DNA of 62,348 nt, taken from Erysipelotrichaceae bacterium. GTDB lineage: Bacteria > Bacillota_I > Bacilli_A > Erysipelotrichales > Erysipelotrichaceae. This document shows positions 1 to 10,965 of this stretch, in pieces. The position numbers and the translations under genes are program-made. Position 1 is the stretch's first letter. Every line of letters starts with the position of its first letter. A model generated the notes under the pieces. The model worked only from the letters and a program-made list of their open reading frames with translations. It made no database searches and was not told the DNA's origin. The stretch spans positions 1 to 62,348 of the forward strand of contig JAJOHZ010000018.1 of assembly GCA_021209625.1 (NCBI GenBank), read 5' to 3'.

Positions 1-124
1 GTTGATCACGATACACTTTTCCATCTAGTTCAACAGATAATGGGACTATTTCGATTCCAAGTTGTTTTGCGACATCTAAATTAATGGATGCGGATGAATC
101 TGTCACAATTAAAATTTTTGGCAT
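1..124 (-). CDS. DegV family protein (partial, runs off left edge)
   Basis: Minus-strand translation MPKILIVTDSSASINLDVAKQLGIEIVPLSVELDGKVYRDQ... is a typical DegV N-terminus. Confidence 0.85.
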   Translation of the reverse strand, partial: MPKILIVTDSSASINLDVAKQLGIEIVPLSVELDGKVYRDQ

Positions 125-297
125 AATTCTCCTCCTATAAGGGTATGGAGTCATTATAGATTTTGAAGGTTTGATTGTCAAACTTAATGTATTATTCTCT
201 TACCCATTTCACCACTTTTTCATTGTATTGGTCATCTATCCTCATATTTACTTCATTATGTGAAATCTTCTTCATGATGCTTTGGTATACTTAGACT

Positions 298-894
298 ATG
301 AATAAGATTAAAAATCAAGCCACATCAACCCAAATCATCAAGAAATCTACCTTCATTGGTTGGGTTTCTTCCTGCAGCAGTAAAGATGAATGCAAAGAGA
401 TGGTTCATTCTCTTTGGCAACAACACCCCAAAGCTACCCACATCTGTGTTGCTTATGTAGGAAATACGCAAGAGGATGTTTGGTTCGATGATGATGGTGA
501 ACCTGCGCACAGTGCAGGTAAAGTCATGTTGAATGTGTTACTCAAACAAGATTTGCTTCAATGCATTGCTTGTGTCATTCGCTATTATGGTGGTATACAA
601 CTTGGAGTAGGAGGTTTAGTTAAGGCTTACACTTCCAGTGTTAGTGATACCTTAAAACAAGCCCTAATTGAACCCATTACTTATCAACCCATACTCCATT
701 TCAATGTTCATTTTGATTATGCTTTTACCTTATGGGAGAGTTTAAAACGTAAGAAGTTTGATCTACATGTGACAGTAAATGACAATGATTGTAGTTTTGT
801 GATTCAATCTTCGCTTGAAGAAATTCAACCTTATCTTGCTTTAATCCCATCAACTCACATAAGTGAAGTTAAAGAAAACATGAAAGAAGTATGA
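298..894 (+). CDS. YigZ/IMPACT family protein
   Basis: DDDGEPAHSAGKVMLNVL and CVIRYYGGIQLGVGGLVKAY motifs. Confidence 0.9.
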   Translation: MNKIKNQATSTQIIKKSTFIGWVSSCSSKDECKEMVHSLWQQHPKATHICVAYVGNTQEDVWFDDDGEPAHSAGKVMLNVLLKQDLLQCIACVIRYYGGIQLGVGGLVKAYTSSVSDTLKQALIEPITYQPILHFNVHFDYAFTLWESLKRKKFDLHVTVNDNDCSFVIQSSLEEIQPYLALIPSTHISEVKENMKEV

Positions 895-910
895 TATAAT
901 TTTTTCACTT

Positions 911-1336
911 ATGAACACACCAAGAGAACTACTCGCACGAGTTAACCTTAAATACACTAGACAACGTGAAATTATCCTTGATGCTTTACGTGATTTAAAA
1001 GTGCCTGTTTCAGTGGAACAATTGGATGATTATTGTCGAAGTCATGCTCATCCTATTAATCTTTCAACCATCTATCGCACCATTGATTCATTATCTCAAG
1101 TTAATCTGATTTATAAATCCTATAACTCCATCACTCAAAGCACAATGGTTGAGTTGGTAGCACCTACACACAAACATTACTTAGTGTGTGTTGAATGTCA
1201 CTCCATGATTCCCATTAAGATGTGTCCAATGCACAGCATCCTTGATACCATTGAACATGATTATGAATTTGAAGTCTTTTCTCATCAGCTTGAGATATCC
1301 GGTTTATGCGCTAAGTGTGCTTCAAAAAGAAAATAG
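911..1336 (+). CDS. Fur family transcriptional regulator
   Basis: Winged helix N-terminus, STIYRTIDSL, C-terminal CVEC...CAKC zinc motif. Confidence 0.88.
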   Translation: MNTPRELLARVNLKYTRQREIILDALRDLKVPVSVEQLDDYCRSHAHPINLSTIYRTIDSLSQVNLIYKSYNSITQSTMVELVAPTHKHYLVCVECHSMIPIKMCPMHSILDTIEHDYEFEVFSHQLEISGLCAKCASKRK

Positions 1337-1345
1337 AAATAGAAA

Positions 1346-1375
1346 AATGCAGGCCTAGTTAATTAGTCCTGCATT
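1346..1375. terminator. Bidirectional intrinsic terminator between convergent genes
   Basis: AATGCAGG-N14-CCTGCATT hairpin between convergent ORFs. Confidence 0.7.
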
Positions 1376-1388
1376 ATTACTTCATTAA

Positions 1389-2192
1389 TTATAATCGCCA
1401 CATTTCCGATAAAGGCATGAAGACCAAAGAGTCTGCATTAACTTTAGCTTGATGACGTTGTGCTTTCACATTGTTTTCAAGTTGAGCTAAGAGGGGTTTG
1501 TTTGTCATGGTCATGACGTAAACCGCCTTCTTGAGTAAATACCATGATACAATCGCATGCGCAATGGTTGAACTGCGATCTTCAAGGGTTGGAATCACTT
1601 CAATCACATGGTCTTTAATGCTTTGAGATAAAGCTAAACATGCACTTACGGCTTCATCAAGTTTCTTGAAGACATGATTATCCAACACACGTTGAGCATT
1701 ACCAATGGTCATTTGATCCATCATAATCTTTTTAATGAGTGATGCGTCATACATGGTTGGATCATTAACACAAGCCATGACAAAGTTGCGATGATCTTGG
1801 AATAATGCTTCAGGCTCAGTGAGAGCGAAGTAGTATCCTTTTGAAATCAAATAGTCTTCTTTTTTACTACCACCAAAGATAAACCCAACACCCACTTTCT
1901 TAGTGGTGTCACCATAAACGATGTAAGGAACACAAATGGGTCTTTCTGGTAGCTTTAGAATATCTTTGTAGCGAATGATTTGATTGGTAACTAAGTTTGG
2001 ATTCACTCCAAAAGCATAATCCACCATAATTCTAAAGTTAGGATTAATCTCAAATAATTCTTGGAATTGTGGATACCAAGGATGACCTTCCTCAATCATA
2101 GTGAGGTAGTCTTCTAAGTAACCATTGAAGGCGCAACGTCCGTTCTCCTTGCGAACGTCTGGAATCTGCAATAAAATCTCCGTGACAGACAT
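1389..2192 (-). CDS. hypothetical protein
   Basis: 267 aa ORF without a family I recognise. Confidence 0.6.
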   Translation of the reverse strand: MSVTEILLQIPDVRKENGRCAFNGYLEDYLTMIEEGHPWYPQFQELFEINPNFRIMVDYAFGVNPNLVTNQIIRYKDILKLPERPICVPYIVYGDTTKKVGVGFIFGGSKKEDYLISKGYYFALTEPEALFQDHRNFVMACVNDPTMYDASLIKKIMMDQMTIGNAQRVLDNHVFKKLDEAVSACLALSQSIKDHVIEVIPTLEDRSSTIAHAIVSWYLLKKAVYVMTMTNKPLLAQLENNVKAQRHQAKVNADSLVFMPLSEMWRL

Positions 2193-2214
2193 GACTGGCC
2201 CCCTTTCGGATGGG

Positions 2215-3081
2215 TTATAACCTCTTCTTATTCATTAGTGGTATTGCTTCTAGAACAAAGACAGATCCTAACAACAAAATCCCACCAATCCATGTTTGTG
2301 TCGGAATCATCAACTCAAACACGAAGGCAGAACCTAGAACTCCAAAGATGGCTTCAAATGTAAGAATGATTGAGGCTACTGAGGATTCCAATGATTTCTG
2401 ACCAAAGGTTTGAAGAAAGAAAGCGACTCCACTGCTGATTAAACCAATATACAACACATAGTATAAACCACTTGACGAAAAATTTGTACGTGTTATTACC
2501 ATAAATGTACTAGAAATCAAGGACATTGTAAACAATTGGATGGTTGTGAGGGATAAACTATCATTAAAAGAAGCCAATTGACTTAATTTAATGATGTGAA
2601 TCGCAAAGAAAATGGCTCCCGCTAACAACCATACATCTCCTGGATTGACACTCAATGAGCCTTGAACTGTAATGAGTGTTACTCCTAAGAAAGCAGTGAT
2701 GGACATTAAAACAACCAATAGTGATATCTTGTGTTTATACCACAGTGCTCCAATAAGTGGCACAAAAATGACATACATGGCCGTAATGAAAGAGGCATTA
2801 GCAGGACCAGATAAGGCTTGACCATAGGTCTGACCCACAAATCCTAATGTTAAGAACGTTCCTGCTTTTACTCCTTCAATGATCATTGTCTTGTTTTTCC
2901 AAAATTGGCGCTTATATGAGAAAAGTAGAAGTAAACATCCTCCAATTAATCCACGAACAGACAACAATGCCATCGGATGCCATCCAGATTTTAGGGCACC
3001 TTCTACCGCCACAAAGCCAAATCCCCATAAAAAGGCGGATAAAAACAATGATGACTTAGCAAGTTTGATTTCTTGACTCAT
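2215..3081 (-). CDS. DMT superfamily (EamA) transporter
   Basis: 288 aa, about 10 hydrophobic segments, EamA-like repeats (FLWGFGFVAVEGAL, SSGVAFFLQTFGQK). Confidence 0.85.
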   Translation of the reverse strand: MSQEIKLAKSSLFLSAFLWGFGFVAVEGALKSGWHPMALLSVRGLIGGCLLLLFSYKRQFWKNKTMIIEGVKAGTFLTLGFVGQTYGQALSGPANASFITAMYVIFVPLIGALWYKHKISLLVVLMSITAFLGVTLITVQGSLSVNPGDVWLLAGAIFFAIHIIKLSQLASFNDSLSLTTIQLFTMSLISSTFMVITRTNFSSSGLYYVLYIGLISSGVAFFLQTFGQKSLESSVASIILTFEAIFGVLGSAFVFELMIPTQTWIGGILLLGSVFVLEAIPLMNKKRL

Positions 3082-3125
3082 ATAACCTCGCTTATCTTGT
3101 ATAATTACGTATAGGGGAGTTCACT

Positions 3126-5750
3126 ATGAAAATTATCATTGCACCATCATCAATTCATGATGCGATCATGAAACACCTATTGAAAGAAGAGAACACTTGT
3201 TTTAATGTCTCTGTATTAACGCTTCATGCTTTTAAGGAGCGTTTTTTTAAATCTTGCTCCTTCATCTTTAGACATGAAGATTCAAGCAATCCCTATCATA
3301 TCAAAATTAAAAGATTCTTGCATGGTTCTTTCATCATCCTTAGGCTATTTAGATCATCAAATGAGTCTAATTGACTTCGCCATTCACTGTCATCATCTCA
3401 ATATTTCATTTGAATCACTTCCTGAAGATAATGAGAAGGAAAGAGACATCAAGCGAATTTGTTTAGCACTTCAACCTCTATTGAATTCTTTTGATTCAAT
3501 CAATACAGCTGTATCAAAGCTCTCACAGGATTTAGATGTTTGGATTCATCCTCAACCTGCTTCAGCAATCGATCATGTCCTTATAAAAGCATTGCTTGAA
3601 AGTCATGCTAAAGAGTATCCAATTAAAGTTGTAGAGAGTGAGAAGCATATTCGTCATGCCTTAAACCCTGCATTGGAAGCTCATGGCATCGCACAACACA
3701 TTGTTAAAAATCCAATGCTTACAACAAGCATTCTTTGTGCTAATCCTTCAGATATCTCATTATTAACTCATGCCCTCAACTTACTGAACATTCCATTCAA
3801 ATCATCCATTGCATCTTCTTCCCCTATTGTTTCCTCATTCATCAGTGCATGCGAATATCATATTTCTTCCGACTTAGATCACTTTATTAAGATGTGTAAA
3901 CATAACTTGATTCCACATCCTAACACTCCTTCACTACTCAAATACATTGAAACCTTCAATATTCCTTTTGAAGCTTTGTTTTCCCCTTTGAATCATGTTC
4001 AATCCATAACATTAAAAAGTGACTTATTTACACGTGATATCCATAATTTAGTTTCACTTGAAATAGAAGCAGAATTGTCACGTCATCATATCATTAACAC
4101 TTTGTCTTCTTGGACTATGACTACATGGATTGAAGATGTGTATCTCTTCTTGATCTCTAGAAGAGATCTCAGTGTTGATCAACACTACGCTCTCAGACAA
4201 ATTAAACCCATTTGTGAAACCGTATTAAAGTCATCTTAGACCATGAACAAAAACTAAACTTACTTATCCATCAACTTAAGTTACTCTCATTTACTCCCAA
4301 TCAATCTGCATCCAATGTAATGATTCATGATTTGTCTCAAGTGTTTGTAGGAGAATGTGATCAATTAATCATCATGGGAGCAAGCGCAAAACATTATCCT
4401 CCAACCCAAAAGATCAGTGGTTTAATTGATGAATCTTACTTGATTAAACTTTCAGCGTACCCTAGTTTAAGTGAACGTAACTTAGCTCTAGTTGCTTATG
4501 AAGAACATCTTTTTACGCAAGCATTTCATACTTACTTATCCTACCCAAATGCCTCTATGGAAGGAAAACCAATGGAAATAGCCATTGACTTAAAAGAGCG
4601 AGTTAATGCTGCTGATGTGCTTCCTTGGCCTGTTGCTAGACATGCTTCCCATCCTTTGAACAAGGCATTGGGGTTATCCTCCCTAACTGCTACTTCTTTG
4701 TTTTTTAAAACAATGTGATTAAAGGTTCGGTTTCCTCAGTGGAACAATTCTTCAATTGTTCCTATCAATACTTCTTTAATCGAGGACTAAGACTATCTAA
4801 GGTCATTGATGGAGGAATAAGTGTTGCTCATATGGGAACAATGATGCACTTTGTTTTAGAACAATGGGTTGAATTACACATGCCGAAACTGGATGAAGAT
4901 TTCATTATGAGCACACTTGTGGATTATCGATTTGATACTGCTCATTTATTCCCTTATCATACTCACACGCTAGACCTCATCTTTAAACTACTGACACAGC
5001 AACTGTTACTCACAATACAACGTTTTAAACACATTGAGGAAATGACTCATTTTAAACCTTATAAGAGTGAAGTTGAACTTCATGAAAAGATGGAACTGAA
5101 TGATTCAACATTCTTATTCAATGGCTTCATTGACCGTATTGATCATCATGATCACTCATTTAGAATCATTGACTACAAATCCTCTGCGAAAAGCCATTAA
5201 GAAAGAGAAGTTTCTCACTGGACGTCAAATTCAATTGTTTACCTATCAACTTCTTTACTCAAAACAAACAGGACTTAAACCTACTGGAGTTCATTACTAC
5301 AATCTTAAGAACACGTCAATTAACGCAAAACCTAAGTATAACTTTAATTTTCGAAGCACCAACCCCAAATATGAAGTCAATTCTGTTAACCATCGAGAAC
5401 TTTTCCTAAGTAAAGCAAAGCTCAATGGAGTATACATCAACAGTGAAACCGCATCCCATTACTTTGGTGAACAAGATCGCTATAATTTCAAAAAAGATTT
5501 CACTCCTAAATTCAACTACTTGTATATTGAAAAAGGAGTTCAAGAAGCGCTTGATGTTATCTTTTCAACCTTCATTCATCAACTAAAAGAAGGAAAGATT
5601 GATAAGAATCCCGCAGAACCCATCGTATGTCAGTATTGTGAGTATCAAACCATCTGTCATTTCTCGAAAACATTCCCAAAAAGACCACCCTTATATGAAG
5701 GTGATGTTGTACTGAAGAAACAAGAAGTTGAAAAGGAGGGGGACGAATGA
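3126..5750 (+). pseudogene. addB: AddB/RexB-type helicase-nuclease subunit, split by four apparent frameshifts
   Basis: Five overlapping ORFs in successive frames give one AddB-like protein; SSVEQFFNCSYQYFF, RIIDYKSS, LFTYQLLY and CQYCEYQTICHF nuclease/Fe-S motifs; ATGA overlap with addA. Confidence 0.85.
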
Positions 5751-8700
5751 GTATCGAAGCTTTAACCCATCTAATCGCTCATCTGAATGGGACTAACATT
5801 TTAGTCTCCGCTTCAGCTGGAGCAGGCAAGACCACTTTATTAATCAAACGCTTAATGACACGCATTTTGAATGATCGCATTAGTGTGAATCAGATTTGCG
5901 CATTGACATTCTCTGAAGCAGCCGCTCATGAAATGAAAGACCGTTTGAAGATTCAACTTACCAATGCATATAAAGAGAGTCATGATGATCAATTAAAAGC
6001 ATTTATTAAAGAACAGCTATCCTTGATTGATACTGCGATGATTTCGACCATTCATAGTTTCGCATTATCGCTCATTAAAGATTTTTCCTATGTTTTGAAT
6101 CTTGATCCTGAAATGAGTCGAAACGTCCTGGATGATGGGACAAGTCAACGATTATTTGATGAATGCAGTGATATTGTCATTCACAACGCCATCCTTCACC
6201 ATCCACAAGCATTCCAATCCACTCAATCATTGATTTCAACCTCATCTTTTGACTTCACAGAGTTTAAGAAAATCATTCAAGAGATTTATCAAGTTCGTCG
6301 CTTACAACTTCAACCAGAATCATTTGATGAGAGGACGTTACAACTTCATTCAGATCCTTTACTCATCATTGAACCCATCTTATGTGAATCGCTTATGAAC
6401 CAACTCAATGAAGCGATTGAGTGGTGTAATCAAGTCCTTATTTTAGGTTCCACTACTGACACACCTATGGATGGTGTAAAAGAGCTTTATAGTTCATTAC
6501 AATCCATGCATTCAATGCTTAGTCAAGGACAATTCCAAACTGTGATTAAGAACTTGCATCGTCCATCTTGGGTAAGAGGAATTCCAAGAATCAGTCAGCA
6601 TGAATCCTATAAGGAGGCAAAATCTGCACTTCAGAAATCAATTCAAAACCTTGTACAATCCTATAATGATATTCAAGATCATGTTCATGATGTGTTAAGC
6701 CTTCTTCCTCATATCGAATTGTTGATAGGATGTGTTAAAGAGTTATCTACTTTGATGCAAGATAAAAAACAAGCACTTAAAGTCATTGAATTTGATGATA
6801 TGGAGCGATTGGCTTACCTTATCCTAACACATCCAGATTATGATGTGCCTGCGTTCTACCAATCACGATTCAGTGACATTTTAGTGGACGAATTTCAAGA
6901 CACCAATGATGTTCAAAATGAAATCATCACTTTAATCTCCAATGGCAAAAATGTCTTTAGAGTAGGTGATGTCAAGCAATCCATTTATCGATTTAGAGGA
7001 GCTAAGCCACAACTCATGCGCTCCATGATTAAGAATGAAACTTCCTCTAACTTCACTTTACCTCATAACTTCAGATCGAGTGAACCCATTGTTAAGTTTA
7101 ATAACCTTCTTTTCAATATACTGATGAACGTAGAAGGTTTTAGTGATGTTTACCTTGAAAATGATCATGTAAGTGTGGGTAAGGATGTTCAAAAAGAAAT
7201 CATAACTCCTGTGACTTACATCAAAGTAAACAAAGCGACTCAAGAAGAGGAAGAAGAATCTTTTAACTCTGAAACTGAGGAAATGGACGAAGATGAGGAT
7301 GCATCAGAACGCAGTGAGGAGTTTAAGACGAAATCCTATGAGAATGCAGCCGATCACATCAAGGCTCGTTTTATCACCAAAGATATCATTGATCGTCACC
7401 ACAACTTGAATGTTCCTTTTAAAGATATCTGTGTACTTGTGAAGTCCCATGCTCAAAAAGAAACACTTAAAAAGTTATTTGAAGAAAAAGGAATTCCTCA
7501 TTTTATTAACTCACCTCAAGGCTTTCTAAAACACCCTTCGATTACTCAACTACTTATGCTTGCAAATTACTGTTTATTTCCAAGTGAGTTCTACTTAAGT
7601 GGTGTCTTATTAAGTCAGTTTACAATGCTAACCACAGAGGATGTCGCAAAACTAAAACTTCAAAATGGTCTAACACAAACTTTCACTACATTTTATCCAG
7701 AACTGGCCAACTCACTTGAACACCTCCGACACACCGTATGCACTTCATCACTTTCACAAGCCATCCATGAATGCGCTAAATTTAATGATTTTTACCATCA
7801 TAATGACTCGCAAGGGAAACTTAACATTGATGCCCTCATTCAAAAAGCAGTGGATTTTGAATCTTCTCATCAAGGTGGACTTGCTGCATTCATTCAAAGT
7901 CTAGAACATTTAAAAGAAGCGAAGATTGCAGAAGCGATGGATGTCGCGTTAAGTGATGATGTGGTTAAAGTTATGACCATTCATGCTTCAAAGGGTCTAC
8001 AGTTTCCTTTAGTCTATGTCTTTAATGATGAATCAACTTCAGTGCATGCTTCAAGAGATCAAGTCATTGTGAATCCAGACTATGGATTCACCCTTAGAAT
8101 CAAACAAGATTATGGCATTGAGGTTAAGAACATTGTACGAGAAGCATTGTTGTATTTGGAGAAGAAAGCGGCTTACGAAGAAGCTTTACGATTGTGGTAT
8201 GTGGCTTTAACTCGTGCAGAAAAAGAAATGATTTGTGTAGGAGTGAATAAGGACGTTCCATTTATGACTTCCAGATTGAACACCTCCATGATTTTAAAAT
8301 CAAAAGGAATTAACGGGTTACTGTCAGGACTAAAGTCGTTTTTCCCAACAGACATTCTTAAAGTAGTGGAAGTTGATGATCCTAAACGTAGTGGTATTGT
8401 ATCACTTCAGGAAAAACCAATCATTGAAGTGTCCCCTTTACCTCTACAAATCAAACCTGAACAACCTTTAAGCGGTCTCTCACCTCTTGATCTTCAAAAT
8501 CGTTTAAAACCACAAGAAGTTGGTTCATTGGTCCATGAAATACTTTCACAAGCCATAACCTCATCAAATCCAATTGATGTTGTTAAGTCGTTGAGTCAAG
8601 AATTATCAAACAGTCAAAAAGAGGGTATGATTTCCTTCTTTCAACATCCTATCTCACAACAATGGAATAGTGTTGAGAAATTCAGTGAATACCCACTCAT

Positions 8701-8935
8701 CACTCAAGATGACACAGGCATTCATCAATACTACCTTGATTTACTGCTTAAACATCATGATGAGTGGATCATCATCGACTTTAAAACAGATCATGTCTCA
8801 ACCTTAGATGAACTCAAATCACGTTACGAACACCAACTACTCTCGTATGATCGTGCTGTGCGTCCTTATGCCCCTAGACTTAAGACCCTTATCTACAGTA
8901 TTCATCTTCAAGACATGATTATCATTCAAGAGTAA
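5747..8935 (+). CDS. addA: ATP-dependent helicase/nuclease subunit A
   Basis: ASAGAGKTTLLIKRL Walker A, DILVDEFQDTN, VKVMTIHASKGLQFP, C-terminal nuclease IIDFKTD. Confidence 0.95.
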   Translation: MSIEALTHLIAHLNGTNILVSASAGAGKTTLLIKRLMTRILNDRISVNQICALTFSEAAAHEMKDRLKIQLTNAYKESHDDQLKAFIKEQLSLIDTAMISTIHSFALSLIKDFSYVLNLDPEMSRNVLDDGTSQRLFDECSDIVIHNAILHHPQAFQSTQSLISTSSFDFTEFKKIIQEIYQVRRLQLQPESFDERTLQLHSDPLLIIEPILCESLMNQLNEAIEWCNQVLILGSTTDTPMDGVKELYSSLQSMHSMLSQGQFQTVIKNLHRPSWVRGIPRISQHESYKEAKSALQKSIQNLVQSYNDIQDHVHDVLSLLPHIELLIGCVKELSTLMQDKKQALKVIEFDDMERLAYLILTHPDYDVPAFYQSRFSDILVDEFQDTNDVQNEIITLISNGKNVFRVGDVKQSIYRFRGAKPQLMRSMIKNETSSNFTLPHNFRSSEPIVKFNNLLFNILMNVEGFSDVYLENDHVSVGKDVQKEIITPVTYIKVNKATQEEEEESFNSETEEMDEDEDASERSEEFKTKSYENAADHIKARFITKDIIDRHHNLNVPFKDICVLVKSHAQKETLKKLFEEKGIPHFINSPQGFLKHPSITQLLMLANYCLFPSEFYLSGVLLSQFTMLTTEDVAKLKLQNGLTQTFTTFYPELANSLEHLRHTVCTSSLSQAIHECAKFNDFYHHNDSQGKLNIDALIQKAVDFESSHQGGLAAFIQSLEHLKEAKIAEAMDVALSDDVVKVMTIHASKGLQFPLVYVFNDESTSVHASRDQVIVNPDYGFTLRIKQDYGIEVKNIVREALLYLEKKAAYEEALRLWYVALTRAEKEMICVGVNKDVPFMTSRLNTSMILKSKGINGLLSGLKSFFPTDILKVVEVDDPKRSGIVSLQEKPIIEVSPLPLQIKPEQPLSGLSPLDLQNRLKPQEVGSLVHEILSQAITSSNPIDVVKSLSQELSNSQKEGMISFFQHPISQQWNSVEKFSEYPLITQDDTGIHQYYLDLLLKHHDEWIIIDFKTDHVSTLDELKSRYEHQLLSYDRAVRPYAPRLKTLIYSIHLQDMIIIQE

Positions 8936-8961
8936 AAAGAGACACCGCAAGGTATCTCTTT
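8936..8961 (+). terminator. Intrinsic terminator downstream of addA
   Basis: AAAGAGAcACC-gcaa-GGTaTCTCTTT hairpin followed by T-rich sequence. Confidence 0.7.
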
Positions 8962-8977
8962 CATTTTCTAATCGTGG

Positions 8978-9814
8978 TTATTCAATTTCCATCTTCTTCT
9001 CAACAAAGTAGAGAATACCAATGCTCATCAAGACAATGTAGGCTGTTTCAAGAGCGATGGTTGCATAAACAGCACCATAATTGATGGTGTAGTCAAAATC
9101 ACGTAAGATTGCTGCAGCCACTGCCATGAAGTTAGTTCCAAAATACATGTCTGGATTAACCGTGATCGGTTCAAGCAATGGAACCATGATCAGTGAGGTT
9201 GTCAGTGCGTTAATGGCTAAAGATAAACCAAAATACAAGACAATCCCAATCGCCAATCGGTTTTTCTTAATGAAAGAAGTGTTCACCAGTGTGATCACAA
9301 ACAATAAGAAGATGACAGAGTATAAGGATGAGACGATGGTTTGAGGTGTAAACAATACAAACAGTTGCACTATTTTAGACAAGAATCCAGAGTCAACAAT
9401 TAACAGCTGTACAACTTCAAAGAATTGTGAGAAAGCATTGAGTTGCATCAACATGATAGATCCTGCAATCGCTACACCAACCCATACAATCACAAAGCTT
9501 GCGATGTTCCAAATCAAAGCCACAATGATCTTAGAAATAAGGTTTAAACGATTAGATACAGGTAATGTCCATGTTAAGTATCCTTCATTGGAATATAATC
9601 GTTTCTGAAACAAACGAATGATGGCTAGAAACGTAATAACGATAATCGCAACAAGAACACCACCAACCGCAAACACGGAAAGGACTTGTAACCATTCTGG
9701 TCCATTTAAAATAAGAAATGGAGCAATCACACTGAGTAGGATGTACCCTAAATAAATCCCTAAGAATTCATGTTTAGTTGCGATAAGATCATGTTTAATG
9801 AGTTTAATTAACAT
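8978..9814 (-). CDS. ABC transporter permease
   Basis: Multi-TM protein directly downstream of an ABC ATPase; NEGYLTWTLPVS motif common in ABC-2-like permeases. Confidence 0.75.
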   Translation of the reverse strand: MLIKLIKHDLIATKHEFLGIYLGYILLSVIAPFLILNGPEWLQVLSVFAVGGVLVAIIVITFLAIIRLFQKRLYSNEGYLTWTLPVSNRLNLISKIIVALIWNIASFVIVWVGVAIAGSIMLMQLNAFSQFFEVVQLLIVDSGFLSKIVQLFVLFTPQTIVSSLYSVIFLLFVITLVNTSFIKKNRLAIGIVLYFGLSLAINALTTSLIMVPLLEPITVNPDMYFGTNFMAVAAAILRDFDYTINYGAVYATIALETAYIVLMSIGILYFVEKKMEIE

Positions 9815-10496
9815 TTGAACACCTCTCTGAATAATTCATCCACGGATTTACCATGGGTAGTACGAAGATTATCAACCTCATCATGAAGCATGACTTCACC
9901 TTCTTTTAAGAAGATCACTGAATCAAAGATGGTTTCAATGTCTGAAATCAAGTGAGTGGAGATCAGTAAAATGGAGTTTGGATTGTAGTTCTCTAAATGG
10001 TATTTAAGATGAGTTCACGAGCAGCTGGGTCAACACCTCCAATTGGTTCATCAAGGATGTAAATCATAGCTTTACGAGACATCACAAGCGCTAACTGAAA
10101 CTTCTCTTTCATCCCTTTAGACATGGTCTTCATGGGTTGTTTTGGATTCAGTTTTAATTTCTCCAATAATTCTCTCATGCGTGCTTCATCAAAGTCTTGG
10201 TACATGTCTTTGAACAACTTTATCGCATGTTCACCATTCATCCACCCTGCTAGATAAGTTTGATCAGGTAAATATGAAATAAGCGATTTTGAATGCGCTC
10301 CTACTTCATGACCATCAATACGAACATCCCCTTGATAATCATTGAGTAATCCATTTAATACTTTAATGAGTGTCGTCTTTCCAGATCCATTGGGTCCACA
10401 TAAACCAATGATGTGGCCTGGTTGAAGAGAAAGTGTCACGTTACTTAAAGCACGTGTCTTTCCATAATACTTACTTAAACCTTGAATTTCAATCAT
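9808..10496 (-). pseudogene. ABC transporter ATP-binding protein, frameshifted near the C-terminus
   Basis: GPNGSGKTTLIKVL, MSKGMKEKFQLALVMS, ILDEPIGGVDP; ORF stops at RELILNTI*, but a +1 nt correction gives RELILNTILENYNPNSILLISTHLISDIETIFDSVIFLKEGEV...REVFKC*. Confidence 0.85.
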
Positions 10497-10866
10497 GCTG
10501 GGTTCCCCTCTTTCTGATACATGAGATGAATAAGCTCACACACTTGATGTTCTTCTAATCCAATATCTTGACATTGTCTACCAAAGATGAAACCCACTCA
10601 TGAAGCATACTTTCTTTTAGTTGTTTCACAGTTGTCTCATCAGCACTCACATAGCGACCACTGGTACGATCACTGCGTAAGTAACCTTCTTTTTCACATT
10701 CACTGAGTGCTCTTTGTACGGTGTTTGGATTGACTTGATACGTCATTGCCAACTCACGTACACTGGATACTGGATCATTGAGTTTTAATTTTCCTGACAC
10801 AATATCTTTTTTAATCAGTTCCATGATTTGCACATAAATCGGTTTTTCACTGATAAATTGGTCCAT
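10493..10866 (-). pseudogene. GntR (YtrA-type) transcriptional regulator, frameshifted near the C-terminus
   Basis: GntR wHTH (VSSVRELAMTYQVNPNTVQRALSECEKEGYL); corrected reading continues SLVDKCQDIGLEEHQVCELIHLMYQKEGNPA* and ends with an ATGA overlap to the ATPase. Confidence 0.8.
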
Positions 10867-10886
10867 AAGGCTCCTTTCTGTACTAC

Positions 10887-10906
10887 TGTATTAATTAACT
10901 AATACA
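10887..10906 (-). promoter_or_regulatory. Probable GntR(YtrA) operator downstream of -35/-10 (TTGACA-17-TATTAT)
   Basis: TGTATTA-N6-TAATACA inverted repeat plus an extra TAATACA half-site; shares TGTATTATTGTA with the site at 24160. Confidence 0.65.
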
Positions 10907-10935
10907 ATAATACAATTAGTTCTTCTTCTTGTCAA

Positions 10936-10962
10936 CAAAAACAATGGATTTCTCCATTGTTT
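10936..10962 (-). terminator. Intrinsic terminator of prs
   Basis: AACAATGGA-GAAA-TCCATTGTTTTTG on the minus strand. Confidence 0.8.
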
Positions 10963-10965
10963 ATT

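Noticed and set aside
3126-5750. Programmed ribosomal frameshifting as explanation for addB
   Set aside because: Four shifts of alternating direction at different short runs, with no convincing heptamer plus structure at each; error or decay is simpler
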